The translations under genes were made by a program, and so were the position numbers. The notes under the pieces are model-generated. The model was not told the DNA's origin. It was given only the letters and a program-made list of their open reading frames with translations, and searched no databases. 64,000 nt of DNA from Streptomyces sp. cf386 (lineage in GTDB: Bacteria; Actinomycetota; Actinomycetes; Streptomycetales; Streptomycetaceae), in assembly GCF_900103585.1 (NCBI RefSeq), contig NZ_FNHV01000001.1, forward strand, positions 327,326-391,325, given 5' to 3'. Positions within the stretch are counted from its first letter, which is position 1; the number at the start of each line of letters is the position of its first letter. Shown here piece by piece: positions 23,219 through 31,199 of the stretch.

Positions 23219-23731
23219 TCAGCGGCGGGCGCGGCGCGGTGTCAGGAAGCCCGCGTCGCGCGCCTGCCCGATGAGCCGGAGCGACCTTCGGCGGCTGTGC
23301 CCCGTCGCACGCATCACCGCGAGGACGGGATCGGCGCCCAGCTCCTGGGCCGCGCGGTACTCCTGAGCGACGAGCCACTGCCCCTCGACGCCCAGCGGCC
23401 AGGCCGGCCGGGCCCGGCTCGACCCGGCACCCTCGCCGTCCGGTTCGGCCGCGACCCCGCACGCCTTGGAGAGCGGATCCTCGATCCAGTCGGCGAGCGC
23501 CGCCAGGTCCTCCAGGGAGAGCGCCGGACGGGCGCGTACGTCCTCGATGGAGACGCCCCCGTCGGACACCACGGCGACCGCGTCGACCCGGGCGCCGTCG
23601 CCGAACTCCAGCCGGACGCCCAGCCAAGCCGTGGCGCCGACACCGTCCCGCACTTCCCACGCGGGCCACACGGACACGAGGCCGTCCGAAGCGCAACGAT
23701 CGGAAAGATTAAGAAAGGATGCTTCCAGCAC
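23219..23731 (-). CDS. DUF6214 family protein
   Basis: This 170-residue cytoplasmic protein matches the streptomycete DUF6214 pattern: a front part with GATAWLGVRLEFGDGARVDAVAVV, then SIEDVRARPALSLEDLAALADWIEDPL, and a C-terminal part with QWLVAQEYRAAQELGADPVLAVMRATGHSRRRSL. The last segment looks like a helix-turn-helix-type region (ADPVLAVMRATGHSRRRSLRLI). Function is unknown. The GTG at 23731 has no clear ribosome site, and in-frame GTG codons further in (around residues 19-28) are possible starts, so the N-terminus is uncertain. Confidence 0.7.
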   Translation of the reverse strand: MLEASFLNLSDRCASDGLVSVWPAWEVRDGVGATAWLGVRLEFGDGARVDAVAVVSDGGVSIEDVRARPALSLEDLAALADWIEDPLSKACGVAAEPDGEGAGSSRARPAWPLGVEGQWLVAQEYRAAQELGADPVLAVMRATGHSRRRSLRLIGQARDAGFLTPRRARR

Positions 23732-23895
23732 ACACGCAACGTAACCGCATGATCACATTCCATACTGAACGAACACGCCTCCCTTACGGCGCACAGCACC
23801 CTGTCAGCGGAGCGGCCACGGTGCGATGCTGGACTCGAGAGCGACTCCTGAAGACCCTCGATGCCCCCGACAACCCTCGTCCAAGGAGTTCCGCC

Positions 23896-25239
23896 GTGCT
23901 GCATGTCGCCGTCGTCGGCTCCGGGCCGAGCGGGTGCTACACCGCCCAGAGCCTCGTCCAGCAGGACCCCGATGTGGTGGTCGACGTCCTGGACCGGCTG
24001 CCGTGCCCGTACGGCCTGGTGCGGTACGGGGTGGCGCCGGACCACGAGAAGATCAAGTCCCTGCAGAACAACCTGCGGACCGTGCTGGAGCACGAGCGGG
24101 TGCGTTTCCTGGGCGGCATCCAGATCGGCCCGGGCGGAGTGCCGACCGACCGGCTGCGGGAGCTCTACCACGCGGTCGTGTACTGCGTGGGCGCCGCCAC
24201 CGACCGCCACCTCGGGATTCCCGGCGAGGACCTGCCGGGCAGCTGGTCGGCGACCGAGTTCGTGTCCTGGTACAGCGCCCACCCGGACGCCGTGGACGAC
24301 GGCTTCGTGCACGGCGCGCGGTCGGCGGTGGTCATCGGCGTCGGGAACGTCGCGGTGGACGTCACGCGGATACTGGCACGGGGCACGGCGGAGCTGAGCC
24401 CCACCGACATGCCGCAGGGGGCGCTCACCGCCCTCGCCGCGAGCCGGGTGACCGACATCAGCATGGTGGGACGCCGCGGCCCCTCGCAGGCCCGCTTCAC
24501 CACCAAGGAACTCCGGGAGCTGGGCACGCTGCCGGACACGGCGGTCACCGTGGACCGGGCCGAACTGGGACTGGATCCGGCCTACGCCGATCCCTCCGGG
24601 CTGCCCGCTCCCCAGCGCCGCAACATCGAGGCACTGCGCACCTGGGCCGAGTCCCCGACGCAGGACGCCGGTCATCGCATCCGGCTGCGCTTCTTCCTGC
24701 GCCCAGTCGAGCTCCTCGCCGAGGCGGGACACGTGGCCGCCGTGCGCTTCGAGCGGACGGCACCCGACGGGCGGGGCGGCGTGACGGGCACGGGCCACTA
24801 CGAGGACGTCGAGGCCCAGTTGGTGCTGCGCTCGGTCGGCTACCGCGGAGTGCCACTGGAAGGCCTCCCCTTCGACCCGACGACCGGCACGGTGCCGCAT
24901 CTCGCCGGCCGCGTCCTGCGCGAGGGCATCGTGGCACCCGGCGAGTACGTGGCCGGCTGGATCAAACGGGGCCCCACTGGCGTCATCGGCACCAACCGCC
25001 CGTGCGCGAAGGAGACGGTGACGTCCTTGCTGGAGGACGCCGCCGCGCTCCTACGGCGAGACCCGCCCGAGGATCCGCTGACCGCTCTGCGCACCGAGGG
25101 GATCGAGCCGGTGGAGTGGACGGGTTGGTGTGCGATCGAACGGGCGGAGGCGGAGCTGGGCGCGTCGCTGGGACGCGGGGTCGTCAAGCTCCCCGACTGG
25201 CAGTCACTGATGAACGCCGTGCACAGCAACGCCGACTAA
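23896..25239 (+). CDS. FprA-like ferredoxin/adrenodoxin NADP+ reductase
   Basis: This 447-residue flavoprotein resembles mycobacterial FprA and adrenodoxin reductase. It has the FAD site VAVVGSGPSGCYTAQSL, the conserved DRLPCPYGLVRYGVAPDHEKIK, a NADP site VVIGVGNVAVDVTRILA, and the C-terminal WIKRGPTGVIGTNRPCAKETV motif. It transfers electrons from NADPH to ferredoxins, for cytochrome P450 or other systems. The start is GTG with AAGGAG before it. Intergenic repeat copy B begins directly after the stop codon. Its ferredoxin partner is not adjacent. Confidence 0.9.
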   Translation: MLHVAVVGSGPSGCYTAQSLVQQDPDVVVDVLDRLPCPYGLVRYGVAPDHEKIKSLQNNLRTVLEHERVRFLGGIQIGPGGVPTDRLRELYHAVVYCVGAATDRHLGIPGEDLPGSWSATEFVSWYSAHPDAVDDGFVHGARSAVVIGVGNVAVDVTRILARGTAELSPTDMPQGALTALAASRVTDISMVGRRGPSQARFTTKELRELGTLPDTAVTVDRAELGLDPAYADPSGLPAPQRRNIEALRTWAESPTQDAGHRIRLRFFLRPVELLAEAGHVAAVRFERTAPDGRGGVTGTGHYEDVEAQLVLRSVGYRGVPLEGLPFDPTTGTVPHLAGRVLREGIVAPGEYVAGWIKRGPTGVIGTNRPCAKETVTSLLEDAAALLRRDPPEDPLTALRTEGIEPVEWTGWCAIERAEAELGASLGRGVVKLPDWQSLMNAVHSNAD

Positions 25240-25314
25240 GGGGCGCGGGGCTGTATCGATGTGCGGCTCCGCCGCGTGGGCGCGAGCAACCACCCACAAC
25301 CCGCACCGAGCAAC
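25240..25314 (+). repeat. Streptomyces intergenic repeat, copy B
   Basis: Starting at the base after the FprA stop codon, it reads GGGGCGCGGGGCTGTAT, then TGCGGCTCCGCCGCG, then CCACCCACAAC. It matches copy A at 3331-3238 read on the minus strand, with the same position relative to the upstream gene's stop. Confidence 0.75.
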
Positions 25315-25369
25315 GAACCAGCAACACGCCCGAAATCAACAACCTGTTCAAGGAGCTTACGGTCCCGCC

Positions 25370-26773
25370 ATGACCAAAACGGCACACCCCGTCGACGAGA
25401 TCCCGCCCAAACGCCAGCTGGCCGCCTTCGGCCTGCAACACGTCCTGGCGATGTACGCCGGCGCCGTGGCCGTCCCCCTCATCGTCGGCGGAGCCATGAA
25501 ACTCCCACCCGCCGACCTGGCCTACCTGATCACCGCCGACCTGCTGGTGTGCGGCATCGCGACCCTGATCCAGTGCATCGGCTTCTGGCGTTTCGGCGTA
25601 CGGCTGCCCATCATGCAGGGCTGCACGTTCGCCGCCGTCTCCCCGATGGTGCTGATCGGCACGACAGGCGGCGGACTCCCCGCGATCTACGGCTCGGTGA
25701 TCGTCGCAGGCCTCGCGATCATGCTGCTGGCCCCGGTCTTCGGCAGGCTGCTCCGCTACTTCCCTCCGCTCGTCACAGGCACCGTGATCCTGATCATCGG
25801 CCTCTCGCTGCTGCCGGTCGCGGGCAACTGGGCGGCCGGCGGCGTCGGTTCCGCGGACTTCGGGGAGCCGAAGAACCTCGCGCTGGCCGCCTTCGTCCTC
25901 GCGGTGGTGCTCGGCGTGCAGCGCTTCGCGCCGGCGTTCCTCAGCCGGATCGCCGTACTGATCGGCATTGTGGTCGGGTTGGCGGTCGCGGTTCCGTTCG
26001 GGTTCACGGACTTCGGCGGAGTGGGGGACGCCGACTGGGTCGGGATCAGTACGCCGTTCCACTTCGGGGCGCCCACCTTCGAGTTCTCGGCGATCGTGTC
26101 GATGCTCGTGGTGGCGCTCGTGACGATGACCGAGACGACCGGTGACCTGATCGCGGTCGGCGAGATGACCGACCGCAAGGTCGAGCCGCGCTCCCTCGCG
26201 GACGGCCTGCGCGCCGACGGCCTGTCGACGGTGCTGGGCGGCGTGTTCAACACCTTCCCGTACACGGCGTACGCCCAGAACGTGGGCCTCGTCGGCATGA
26301 CCCGGGTGCGCAGCCGCTGGGTGGTGGCCACCGCGGGCGGCATCCTCGTGCTGCTCGGCCTGCTGCCCAAGCTGGGCGCGGTGGTGGCGGCCATACCGGC
26401 TCCGGTGCTGGGCGGTGCGGGGCTGGTGATGTTCGGGACGGTCGCCGCGAGCGGGCTGCGGACCCTGACCGAGGTGGACTTCAAGGGCAACAACAACCTG
26501 ACGGTGGTGGCCGTTTCCGTGGCCGTGGGCATGCTGCCGGTCGGCGTGCCGACGGTCTACGAGAAGTTTCCCGACTGGTTCCAGACGGTGATGAACAGCG
26601 GCATCAGCGCGGGCTGTCTGACGGCGATCGTGCTGAACCTGCTCTTCAACCACCTGCCCACGAAGGGCGGTTCAGGCTCGACAGAAGCGGATTCAGGCGC
26701 CGCCGAGCCGGACGGCCTGCCGGGCGGCGGCGTCGAGAAGGGCGTCGAGAAGTCCCGGGAAGAGGCCGTCTAG
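25370..26773 (+). CDS. NCS2-family purine permease (xanthine/uric acid type)
   Basis: This 467-residue protein has about 12-14 hydrophobic segments and the NCS2 hallmarks: the opening AAFGLQHVLAMYAGAVAVPL, the QCIGFWRFGVRLPIMQG segment, the loop TETTGDLIAVGE (substrate-contact acidic residue) and the signature QNVGLVGMTRVRSR. It is a proton-coupled importer for xanthine or uric acid. The ATG at 25370 has AAGGAG, but 14 bases away, an unusually long spacer. The hydrophilic tail (last 27 codons) overlaps the convergent ArsR gene by 81 bp on the opposite strand. Confidence 0.9.
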   Translation: MTKTAHPVDEIPPKRQLAAFGLQHVLAMYAGAVAVPLIVGGAMKLPPADLAYLITADLLVCGIATLIQCIGFWRFGVRLPIMQGCTFAAVSPMVLIGTTGGGLPAIYGSVIVAGLAIMLLAPVFGRLLRYFPPLVTGTVILIIGLSLLPVAGNWAAGGVGSADFGEPKNLALAAFVLAVVLGVQRFAPAFLSRIAVLIGIVVGLAVAVPFGFTDFGGVGDADWVGISTPFHFGAPTFEFSAIVSMLVVALVTMTETTGDLIAVGEMTDRKVEPRSLADGLRADGLSTVLGGVFNTFPYTAYAQNVGLVGMTRVRSRWVVATAGGILVLLGLLPKLGAVVAAIPAPVLGGAGLVMFGTVAASGLRTLTEVDFKGNNNLTVVAVSVAVGMLPVGVPTVYEKFPDWFQTVMNSGISAGCLTAIVLNLLFNHLPTKGGSGSTEADSGAAEPDGLPGGGVEKGVEKSREEAV

Positions 26774-27046
26774 GTCGTCCTTGCGCAGGCCGTTCATCTT
26801 TGCCGTGCCCCGGTAGACCTGCTGGATCACACCGCTCTCGCGCAGCACCCGGAAGTGATGCGTGGTGGTGGACTTGGTCACCGGCAGGTCGAAGTGCGAA
26901 CAGGAGAGCTCGTCGCCGACGGCGGCGAGCTCTCGCGCGATCTGCAGCCGCAGCGGGTCGGAGAGCGCATGCAGCACGCCTTCCAGGCGGATCTCCTCGC
27001 GGGTCGGGTGCGGGAGGTCTCGGCTGTTGACAGCGGGGCTGGTCAC
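26693..27046 (-). CDS. ArsR-family transcriptional regulator
   Basis: This 117-residue winged-helix protein has the ArsR core LEGVLHALSDPLRLQIAREL, DELSCSHFDLPVTKSTTTHHFRVL (split here into two family blocks) and GVIQQVYRGTAKMNGL (wing). The usual metal-binding cysteine pairs are missing; only Cys49 is present, so it may sense an electrophile rather than arsenic. The start is a GTG with GGAG upstream. It is divergent from an old-yellow-enzyme gene, and the 120-bp interval holds two equal operators. Its last 27 codons are antisense to the permease gene. Confidence 0.9.
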   Translation of the reverse strand: MTSPAVNSRDLPHPTREEIRLEGVLHALSDPLRLQIARELAAVGDELSCSHFDLPVTKSTTTHHFRVLRESGVIQQVYRGTAKMNGLRKDDLDGLFPGLLDALLDAAARQAVRLGGA

Positions 27047-27073
27047 GGCGGCTCCACTTCGTCGGGTTCCCCC

Positions 27074-27127
27074 ATTGTACGAGACCTCTCGTAGTTTGAC
27101 ACTTCCCGTACTACGATGCCTATCGTA
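27074..27127. promoter_or_regulatory. Twin operators and divergent promoters, ArsR / OYE
   Basis: Two perfect dyads with the same design lie here: TACGAG-ACCT-CTCGTA (27078-27093) and TACGAT-GCCT-ATCGTA (27112-27127), centres 34 bp apart. The plus promoter is TTGACA (27096-27101) with TATCGT (27121-27126), 19-base spacer; the second operator covers its -10. The minus promoter -10 is TACAAT (27074-27079), touched by the first operator. Confidence 0.8.
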
Positions 27128-27166
27128 CGAGTCGTTCGCTGATCCCCGTGACGAATGGAGTCCGCC

Positions 27167-28246
27167 GTGAGTGCGCTGTTCGAGCCCTACACCCTGCGCG
27201 ATGTGACGATCCCGAACCGCGTGTGGATGCCCCCGATGTGCCAGTACTCGGCCGCACCGGAGGGCCCCGACATGGGCGCCCCCAACGACTGGCACTTCGC
27301 GCACTACGCCGCCCGCGCGGCCGGCGGCACGGGGCTGATCATCGTCGAGGCCACCGGTGTCAGCCCCGAGGGCCGGATCTCCCCGTACGACCTGGGCATC
27401 TGGAACGACACCCAGGTCGAGGCGTTCCGCCGGATCACACGGTTCCTGGTGTCGCAGGGCACGGTGCCGGGCATCCAGCTCGCCCACGCCGGCCGCAAGG
27501 CGTCGACCGACCAGCCCTGGAAGGGGGGTGCGCCGGTGGGGTCGGACGCGCACGGATGGCAGCCGGTGGCGCCGAGTCCGGTCGCCTTCGCCGACGGGCA
27601 CCCGGTGCCGACCGAGCTGACGGTCGCCGAACTCCAGGAGATCGTGGGTCAGTTCGCGGACGCCGCCCGGCGTGCCCTCGCCGCCGGCTTCGATGTCGCC
27701 GAGGTCCATGGTGCCCATGGCTATCTGATCAACGAGTTCCTCTCCCCGTACTCCAACCACCGCACCGACGAGTACGGCGGCTCGTACGAGAACCGCACCC
27801 GCTTCGCCCTCCAGGTCGTGGACGCCGTACGGGAGGTGTGGCCGGACGACAAGCCGCTGTTCTTCCGTATCTCGGCGACGGACTGGCTGGAGGAGAACGG
27901 CTGGACCGCCGACGACACGGTCCGCTTCGCCGCCGATCTCCAGGCCCACGGCATCGACCTGCTCGACGTCTCCACCGGCGGCAACGCCGCGGGCGCCCGC
28001 ATCCCCGTCGGCCCGGGCTACCAGGTGCCGTTCGCGGCGCGGGTGAAGGCGGAGACCGCGCTGCCGGTCGCCGCGGTGGGGCTGATCACCGACGTCGAAC
28101 AGGCCGAGAAGATCATCGCCAACGGCGAGGCGGACGCCGTCCTGCTCGGCCGCGAGCTGCTGCGCAGCCCGTCGTGGGCACGGCACGCGGCGCGGGAGCT
28201 GGGCGGGGATGTGCATGTGCCGGACCAGTACCACCGGTCCGTCTGA
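27167..28246 (+). CDS. Old yellow enzyme-type NADH:flavin oxidoreductase (YqjM-like)
   Basis: This 359-residue FMN ene-reductase has the YqjM-class start LFEPYTLRDVTIPNRVWMPPMCQYS (split by family blocks), with the redox-tuning Cys in MCQYS, the substrate-binding HxxH in EVHGAHGYLINEFLSP, the SNHRTDEYGGSYENR block and the phosphate-binding end DAVLLGRELLRSP. It reduces activated C=C bonds of enals, enones or quinones using NADPH. The GTG start has GGAG upstream. Divergent from and probably repressed by the ArsR protein, which would make it an electrophile-inducible detoxification enzyme (inference). Confidence 0.92.
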   Translation: MSALFEPYTLRDVTIPNRVWMPPMCQYSAAPEGPDMGAPNDWHFAHYAARAAGGTGLIIVEATGVSPEGRISPYDLGIWNDTQVEAFRRITRFLVSQGTVPGIQLAHAGRKASTDQPWKGGAPVGSDAHGWQPVAPSPVAFADGHPVPTELTVAELQEIVGQFADAARRALAAGFDVAEVHGAHGYLINEFLSPYSNHRTDEYGGSYENRTRFALQVVDAVREVWPDDKPLFFRISATDWLEENGWTADDTVRFAADLQAHGIDLLDVSTGGNAAGARIPVGPGYQVPFAARVKAETALPVAAVGLITDVEQAEKIIANGEADAVLLGRELLRSPSWARHAARELGGDVHVPDQYHRSV

Positions 28247-28254
28247 TCATCGCC

Positions 28255-28273
28255 GGGGGTGATCAACACCCCC
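28255..28273. terminator. Stem-loop between OYE and esterase genes
   Basis: GGGGGTG-ATCAA-CACCCCC forms a 7-bp stem between two convergent genes. There is no U-run, as is often the case in Streptomyces. It can serve both directions. Confidence 0.6.
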
Positions 28274-28295
28274 TGCCACGCCGCCGATCCGCGCG

Positions 28296-29642
28296 TCAAC
28301 CGGCCGTGCAGGCCGTCCCGTTGAGGGTGAAGGTGCCCGGCGCCGCGCTGTTGCCGGTGTGGTTCGCCTGATAGCCGATGCCGACGCTCGCTCCTGGCGC
28401 GAGCGCCGCGTTGTACGAGGCGCCGACCGCCGTCACCGTGCCTGTGGCCGGGGTATAGGTGGCTCCCCAGCCGTTGGTGATGGTCTGGCCGGTCGGCAGG
28501 GTGAAGCCGAGCTGCCAGCCGTTGATCGGCGTCGTGCTCGTGTTGGTGATCGTCAGCGAGGCGGTCAGGCCCGTGTTCCAGGCGTTGGTGGTGGCGGTCA
28601 CCTTGCAGGCGCCGGGCTGGGGCTGGGGCTGCGGTGCGGGTCCGCCGCTGTCCAGGCCGAAGAAGGTGAGGACCCGGGCCGCCATGCCGTGGCTGTAGAG
28701 GTTGTGGCCGACACCCTGGAGGCTGATCGCCTCTACGGGGGCCCGGTCACCGGTGCCGCCGTAGCGGGTGCGGGTCCAGCCGGACTGGGGCGTGTCCGTG
28801 GCGGCCGGGGTCTGGCTGACGCCGTGGACGTTCGTCCACTGCTTGATCATCTCCCCGAAGTTGGGGTAGCGCAGGACATCGTCCTCGGTGCCGTGCCACA
28901 ACTGCATGCGGGGGCGGGGCCCGGTGTAGCCGGGGTAGGCGGCGCGCGCGATGTCGCCCCACTGCTGCGCGGTGCGGCTGACCGTGCCCTGTGCGCACGC
29001 GCTGTTCCACTCGGAGCCGTCGGCGGTGGCGAAGCAGCCGAAGGGGACGCCGGAGAAGGCGGCGCCGGCGGCGAACACGTCCGGGTAGTCGCCGAGCAGG
29101 ACGTTGGTCATCATCGCGCCGGAGGAGATACCGGTGGCGAAGACCCGGCTCGTGTCGGCGTCGTAGGTGCGGGTGACCCAGTCGACCATGGACTTGATGC
29201 CGACCGGGTCACTGCCGCCGTCGCGCCTGAGCGCCTGGGGCGAGGAGACGTCGAAGCACTTGCTGCTGCGGGTGACGGACGGATAGACCACGACGAAGCC
29301 GTACTGGTCGGCGAGCGTGTCGTACTCGGTGCCGTTGTACATGTCGGGACCGGAACCGGTGCACCAGTGGACGGCCACCAGGACCGCCGGATTGGCGGTG
29401 ACGTTGTCCGGCACGTACACGTACATCCGCAGGTTGCTGGGGTTGGTGCCGAAGTCGGTGACCTCGGTGAGCGTCGCGGTGGGGACGACGTCGACGGCCT
29501 CGTTGCGAGCGGCGGCGGCCGTGGGGGCGGTGACGAGCAGCGCCGCGAGCAGCGGCAGGAGGGCGGCGAGCAGCGTCCGGAGCTGTCTTGTCACGGTCGT
29601 GCGGAGGGGGAGGGATGCGGGGGTGGGGGTGGGGGTGGGCAC
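28296..29642 (-). CDS. Secreted CE1-like esterase / PHB depolymerase-type with CBM2
   Basis: This 448-residue protein has a signal peptide (LRTLLAALLPLLAALLVTA, then TAAAA), an alpha/beta-hydrolase catalytic domain (about 50-330) and, after a Pro/Gln linker, a C-terminal family 2 carbohydrate-binding module (ACKVTATTNAWNTGLTASLT to the end). The nucleophile serine is in FATGISSGAMMTN and the histidine probably in GVGHNLYSHG. This architecture fits acetylxylan or feruloyl esterases acting on plant cell wall. The start is GTG with AAGGGACAAGGAC upstream. A CebR-type palindrome about 300 bp upstream would fit cello-oligosaccharide control. Confidence 0.88.
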   Translation of the reverse strand: MPTPTPTPASLPLRTTVTRQLRTLLAALLPLLAALLVTAPTAAAARNEAVDVVPTATLTEVTDFGTNPSNLRMYVYVPDNVTANPAVLVAVHWCTGSGPDMYNGTEYDTLADQYGFVVVYPSVTRSSKCFDVSSPQALRRDGGSDPVGIKSMVDWVTRTYDADTSRVFATGISSGAMMTNVLLGDYPDVFAAGAAFSGVPFGCFATADGSEWNSACAQGTVSRTAQQWGDIARAAYPGYTGPRPRMQLWHGTEDDVLRYPNFGEMIKQWTNVHGVSQTPAATDTPQSGWTRTRYGGTGDRAPVEAISLQGVGHNLYSHGMAARVLTFFGLDSGGPAPQPQPQPGACKVTATTNAWNTGLTASLTITNTSTTPINGWQLGFTLPTGQTITNGWGATYTPATGTVTAVGASYNAALAPGASVGIGYQANHTGNSAAPGTFTLNGTACTAG

Positions 29643-29936
29643 GTCCTTGTCCCTTCTGGTCGCGGCTCGTGGACGTGGTGCGGCGGTGGTTCAGCAGGAG
29701 CTGTTCGTCCGGGTCAGCAGGCCGAGCTTCCAGGGGAGTTGGGAGTAGTCGCCGCTCGATGCGGGGTCCATCCCCCCGGGACAGGCACCGGGGGCGGGGA
29801 TACGGCCACAGCACCGAATGTCGGCAAAGTGAGCACCAGCCCATCGGTCAACGTACGCATATGTGGTGTCGACATGGACTCGCCCTTTCGCAGGGAAAGC
29901 ATCCGAAAGGGCATCGTGGCATGGACACGCTCATCA

Positions 29937-29950
29937 TGGAAGCGCTCCCA
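29937..29950. promoter_or_regulatory. CebR-like operator
   Basis: TGGAAGCGCTCCCA matches the known streptomycete CebR consensus TGGGAGCGCTCCCA at 13 of 14 positions. It lies between the CBM2 esterase and the pectate lyase. CebR is the LacI-family cellobiose/cellotriose-responsive repressor; its gene is not in the window. Confidence 0.65.
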
Positions 29951-30013
29951 CGCTAGCGGCACAGAGAGCCCTTGCCCGCCACCAGCACTGACTGACTTCT
30001 TCTGTGCGAAGCG

Positions 30014-30042
30014 TTGACTAGAAAGCGCTTGCACCCTACGTT
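30014..30042 (+). promoter_or_regulatory. Pectate lyase promoter with LacI-type palindrome in the spacer
   Basis: TTGACT (30014-30019) and TACGTT (30037-30042) are 17 bases apart. Between them is GAAAGCGCTTGC with the perfect core AAGCGCTT (30023-30030), typical of LacI-family operators. Binding there would block the promoter. Confidence 0.6.
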
Positions 30043-30173
30043 CCGTTCAACAGTGTGACCGAGCCGCTCCGCAACACCCCCCACATGGCCACACTGTCCG
30101 CGCACGGCGTTCAAGTTGACGCACATCGTTCACGTACACGATCGAGTAGGTCCTCCCGAAGGGACGCACCCGC

Positions 30174-31154
30174 ATGCGCACTCTCCCCCCACGTGCACGC
30201 CCGCAAAGAACCGCACTGGCGACGGCCGCCGCAGCCGCGCTCGCCACTGCGGCTGTCATGATCCTGCCCAATCCGGCAGGGGCGGCCGAGACCTCGCCGA
30301 TCGGGTTCGGCGCGGGGACGACCGGCGGCGGCAGCGCCTCGGCTGTCACCGTCTCGACGCTGGACGCCTTCAAGTCCGCGGTGACCGGCAGCTCGGCCAA
30401 GGTCGTCCGGGTCAACGGCCTGATCTCACTGAGCGGTCAGGTCGACGTCGGCTCCAACACGACGGTGCTGGGCGTGGGTTCGTCGTCCGGGTTCACCGGG
30501 GGCGGGCTGCGGCTCAAGAACGTCACGAACGTCGTCGTCCGGAACCTGAACATCAGCAAGCCGGTGGCGCCGGCCGACGGCATCACGGTGCAGGCGTCGA
30601 CGAAGGTGTGGATCGACCACAACTCCTTCTCGGCCGACCGGGATCACGACAAGGACTACTACGACGGCCTGCTGGACATCAATCACGGATCGGACAACGT
30701 CACGGTGTCCTGGAACACCTTCAAGGACCACTTCAAGGGCTCGCTCGTCGGCCACAGCGACAACAACGCGAGCGAGGACACCGGGCACCTGAAGGTGACG
30801 TACCACCACAACCAGTTCAGCAACGTCTACTCGCGCATCCCCAGCCTGCGCTTCGGCACCGGGCACTTCTACAACAACTACGTGTCCGGCGCGGACACCG
30901 CCTGCCACTCGCGCATGGGCGCCCAGATGCTCGTGGAGAACAACGTCTTCCGCGACACGAAGATCGCCGTGACCACGAACCGCAGCAGCGACGTCGACGG
31001 CTACGCCAATCTGCGCGGCAACGATCTCGGCGGAGCCGCGACCGAGGTCTCCCGGACCGGCACCTTCACCACGCCGCCCTACAGCTACACCGTCGAGTCC
31101 GCGTCGACCGTCGTCGCCTCGGTGACGTCCGGCGCGGGCGCCGGAAAGATCTGA
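30174..31154 (+). CDS. Secreted pectate lyase, polysaccharide lyase family 1
   Basis: This 326-residue protein has a signal peptide (ALATAAAAALATAAVMILP, cut near AGA-AE at residue 38) and a right-handed beta-helix. Family PL1 marks are VWIDHNSFS (about 146), DYYDGLLDI (calcium-site aspartates), VSWNTFKDHFKGSLVGHSD and SRIPSLRFG (about 220), which contains the RxPxxR catalytic arginines. It cleaves polygalacturonate by beta-elimination outside the cell. The ATG has AAGGGA 12 bases upstream. A family PL3 pectate lyase follows 45 bp later, so both are likely one operon under a LacI-type operator. Confidence 0.93.
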   Translation: MRTLPPRARPQRTALATAAAAALATAAVMILPNPAGAAETSPIGFGAGTTGGGSASAVTVSTLDAFKSAVTGSSAKVVRVNGLISLSGQVDVGSNTTVLGVGSSSGFTGGGLRLKNVTNVVVRNLNISKPVAPADGITVQASTKVWIDHNSFSADRDHDKDYYDGLLDINHGSDNVTVSWNTFKDHFKGSLVGHSDNNASEDTGHLKVTYHHNQFSNVYSRIPSLRFGTGHFYNNYVSGADTACHSRMGAQMLVENNVFRDTKIAVTTNRSSDVDGYANLRGNDLGGAATEVSRTGTFTTPPYSYTVESASTVVASVTSGAGAGKI

Positions 31155-31199
31155 TCCCCCACTCCGATCACCCCCCAACTGGAAGAAGGCATACGGGAC

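Larger units (their letters stand above)
29643..30173. other. Divergent intergenic region esterase / pectate lyase
   Basis: A 531-bp regulatory region. It holds a CebR-like palindrome (29937-29950) and a promoter with a second palindrome (30014-30042). On the minus strand a 53-codon open frame (29714-29875) starts with ATG after AAAGGGCGAGTCC but resembles nothing recognised; it may be a chance frame. The rest shows nothing clear. Confidence 0.5.

Noticed and set aside
29714..29875. 53-codon gene upstream of the esterase
   Set aside because: It has a fair ribosome site but no recognisable features and lies in a regulatory region; kept only as a note.
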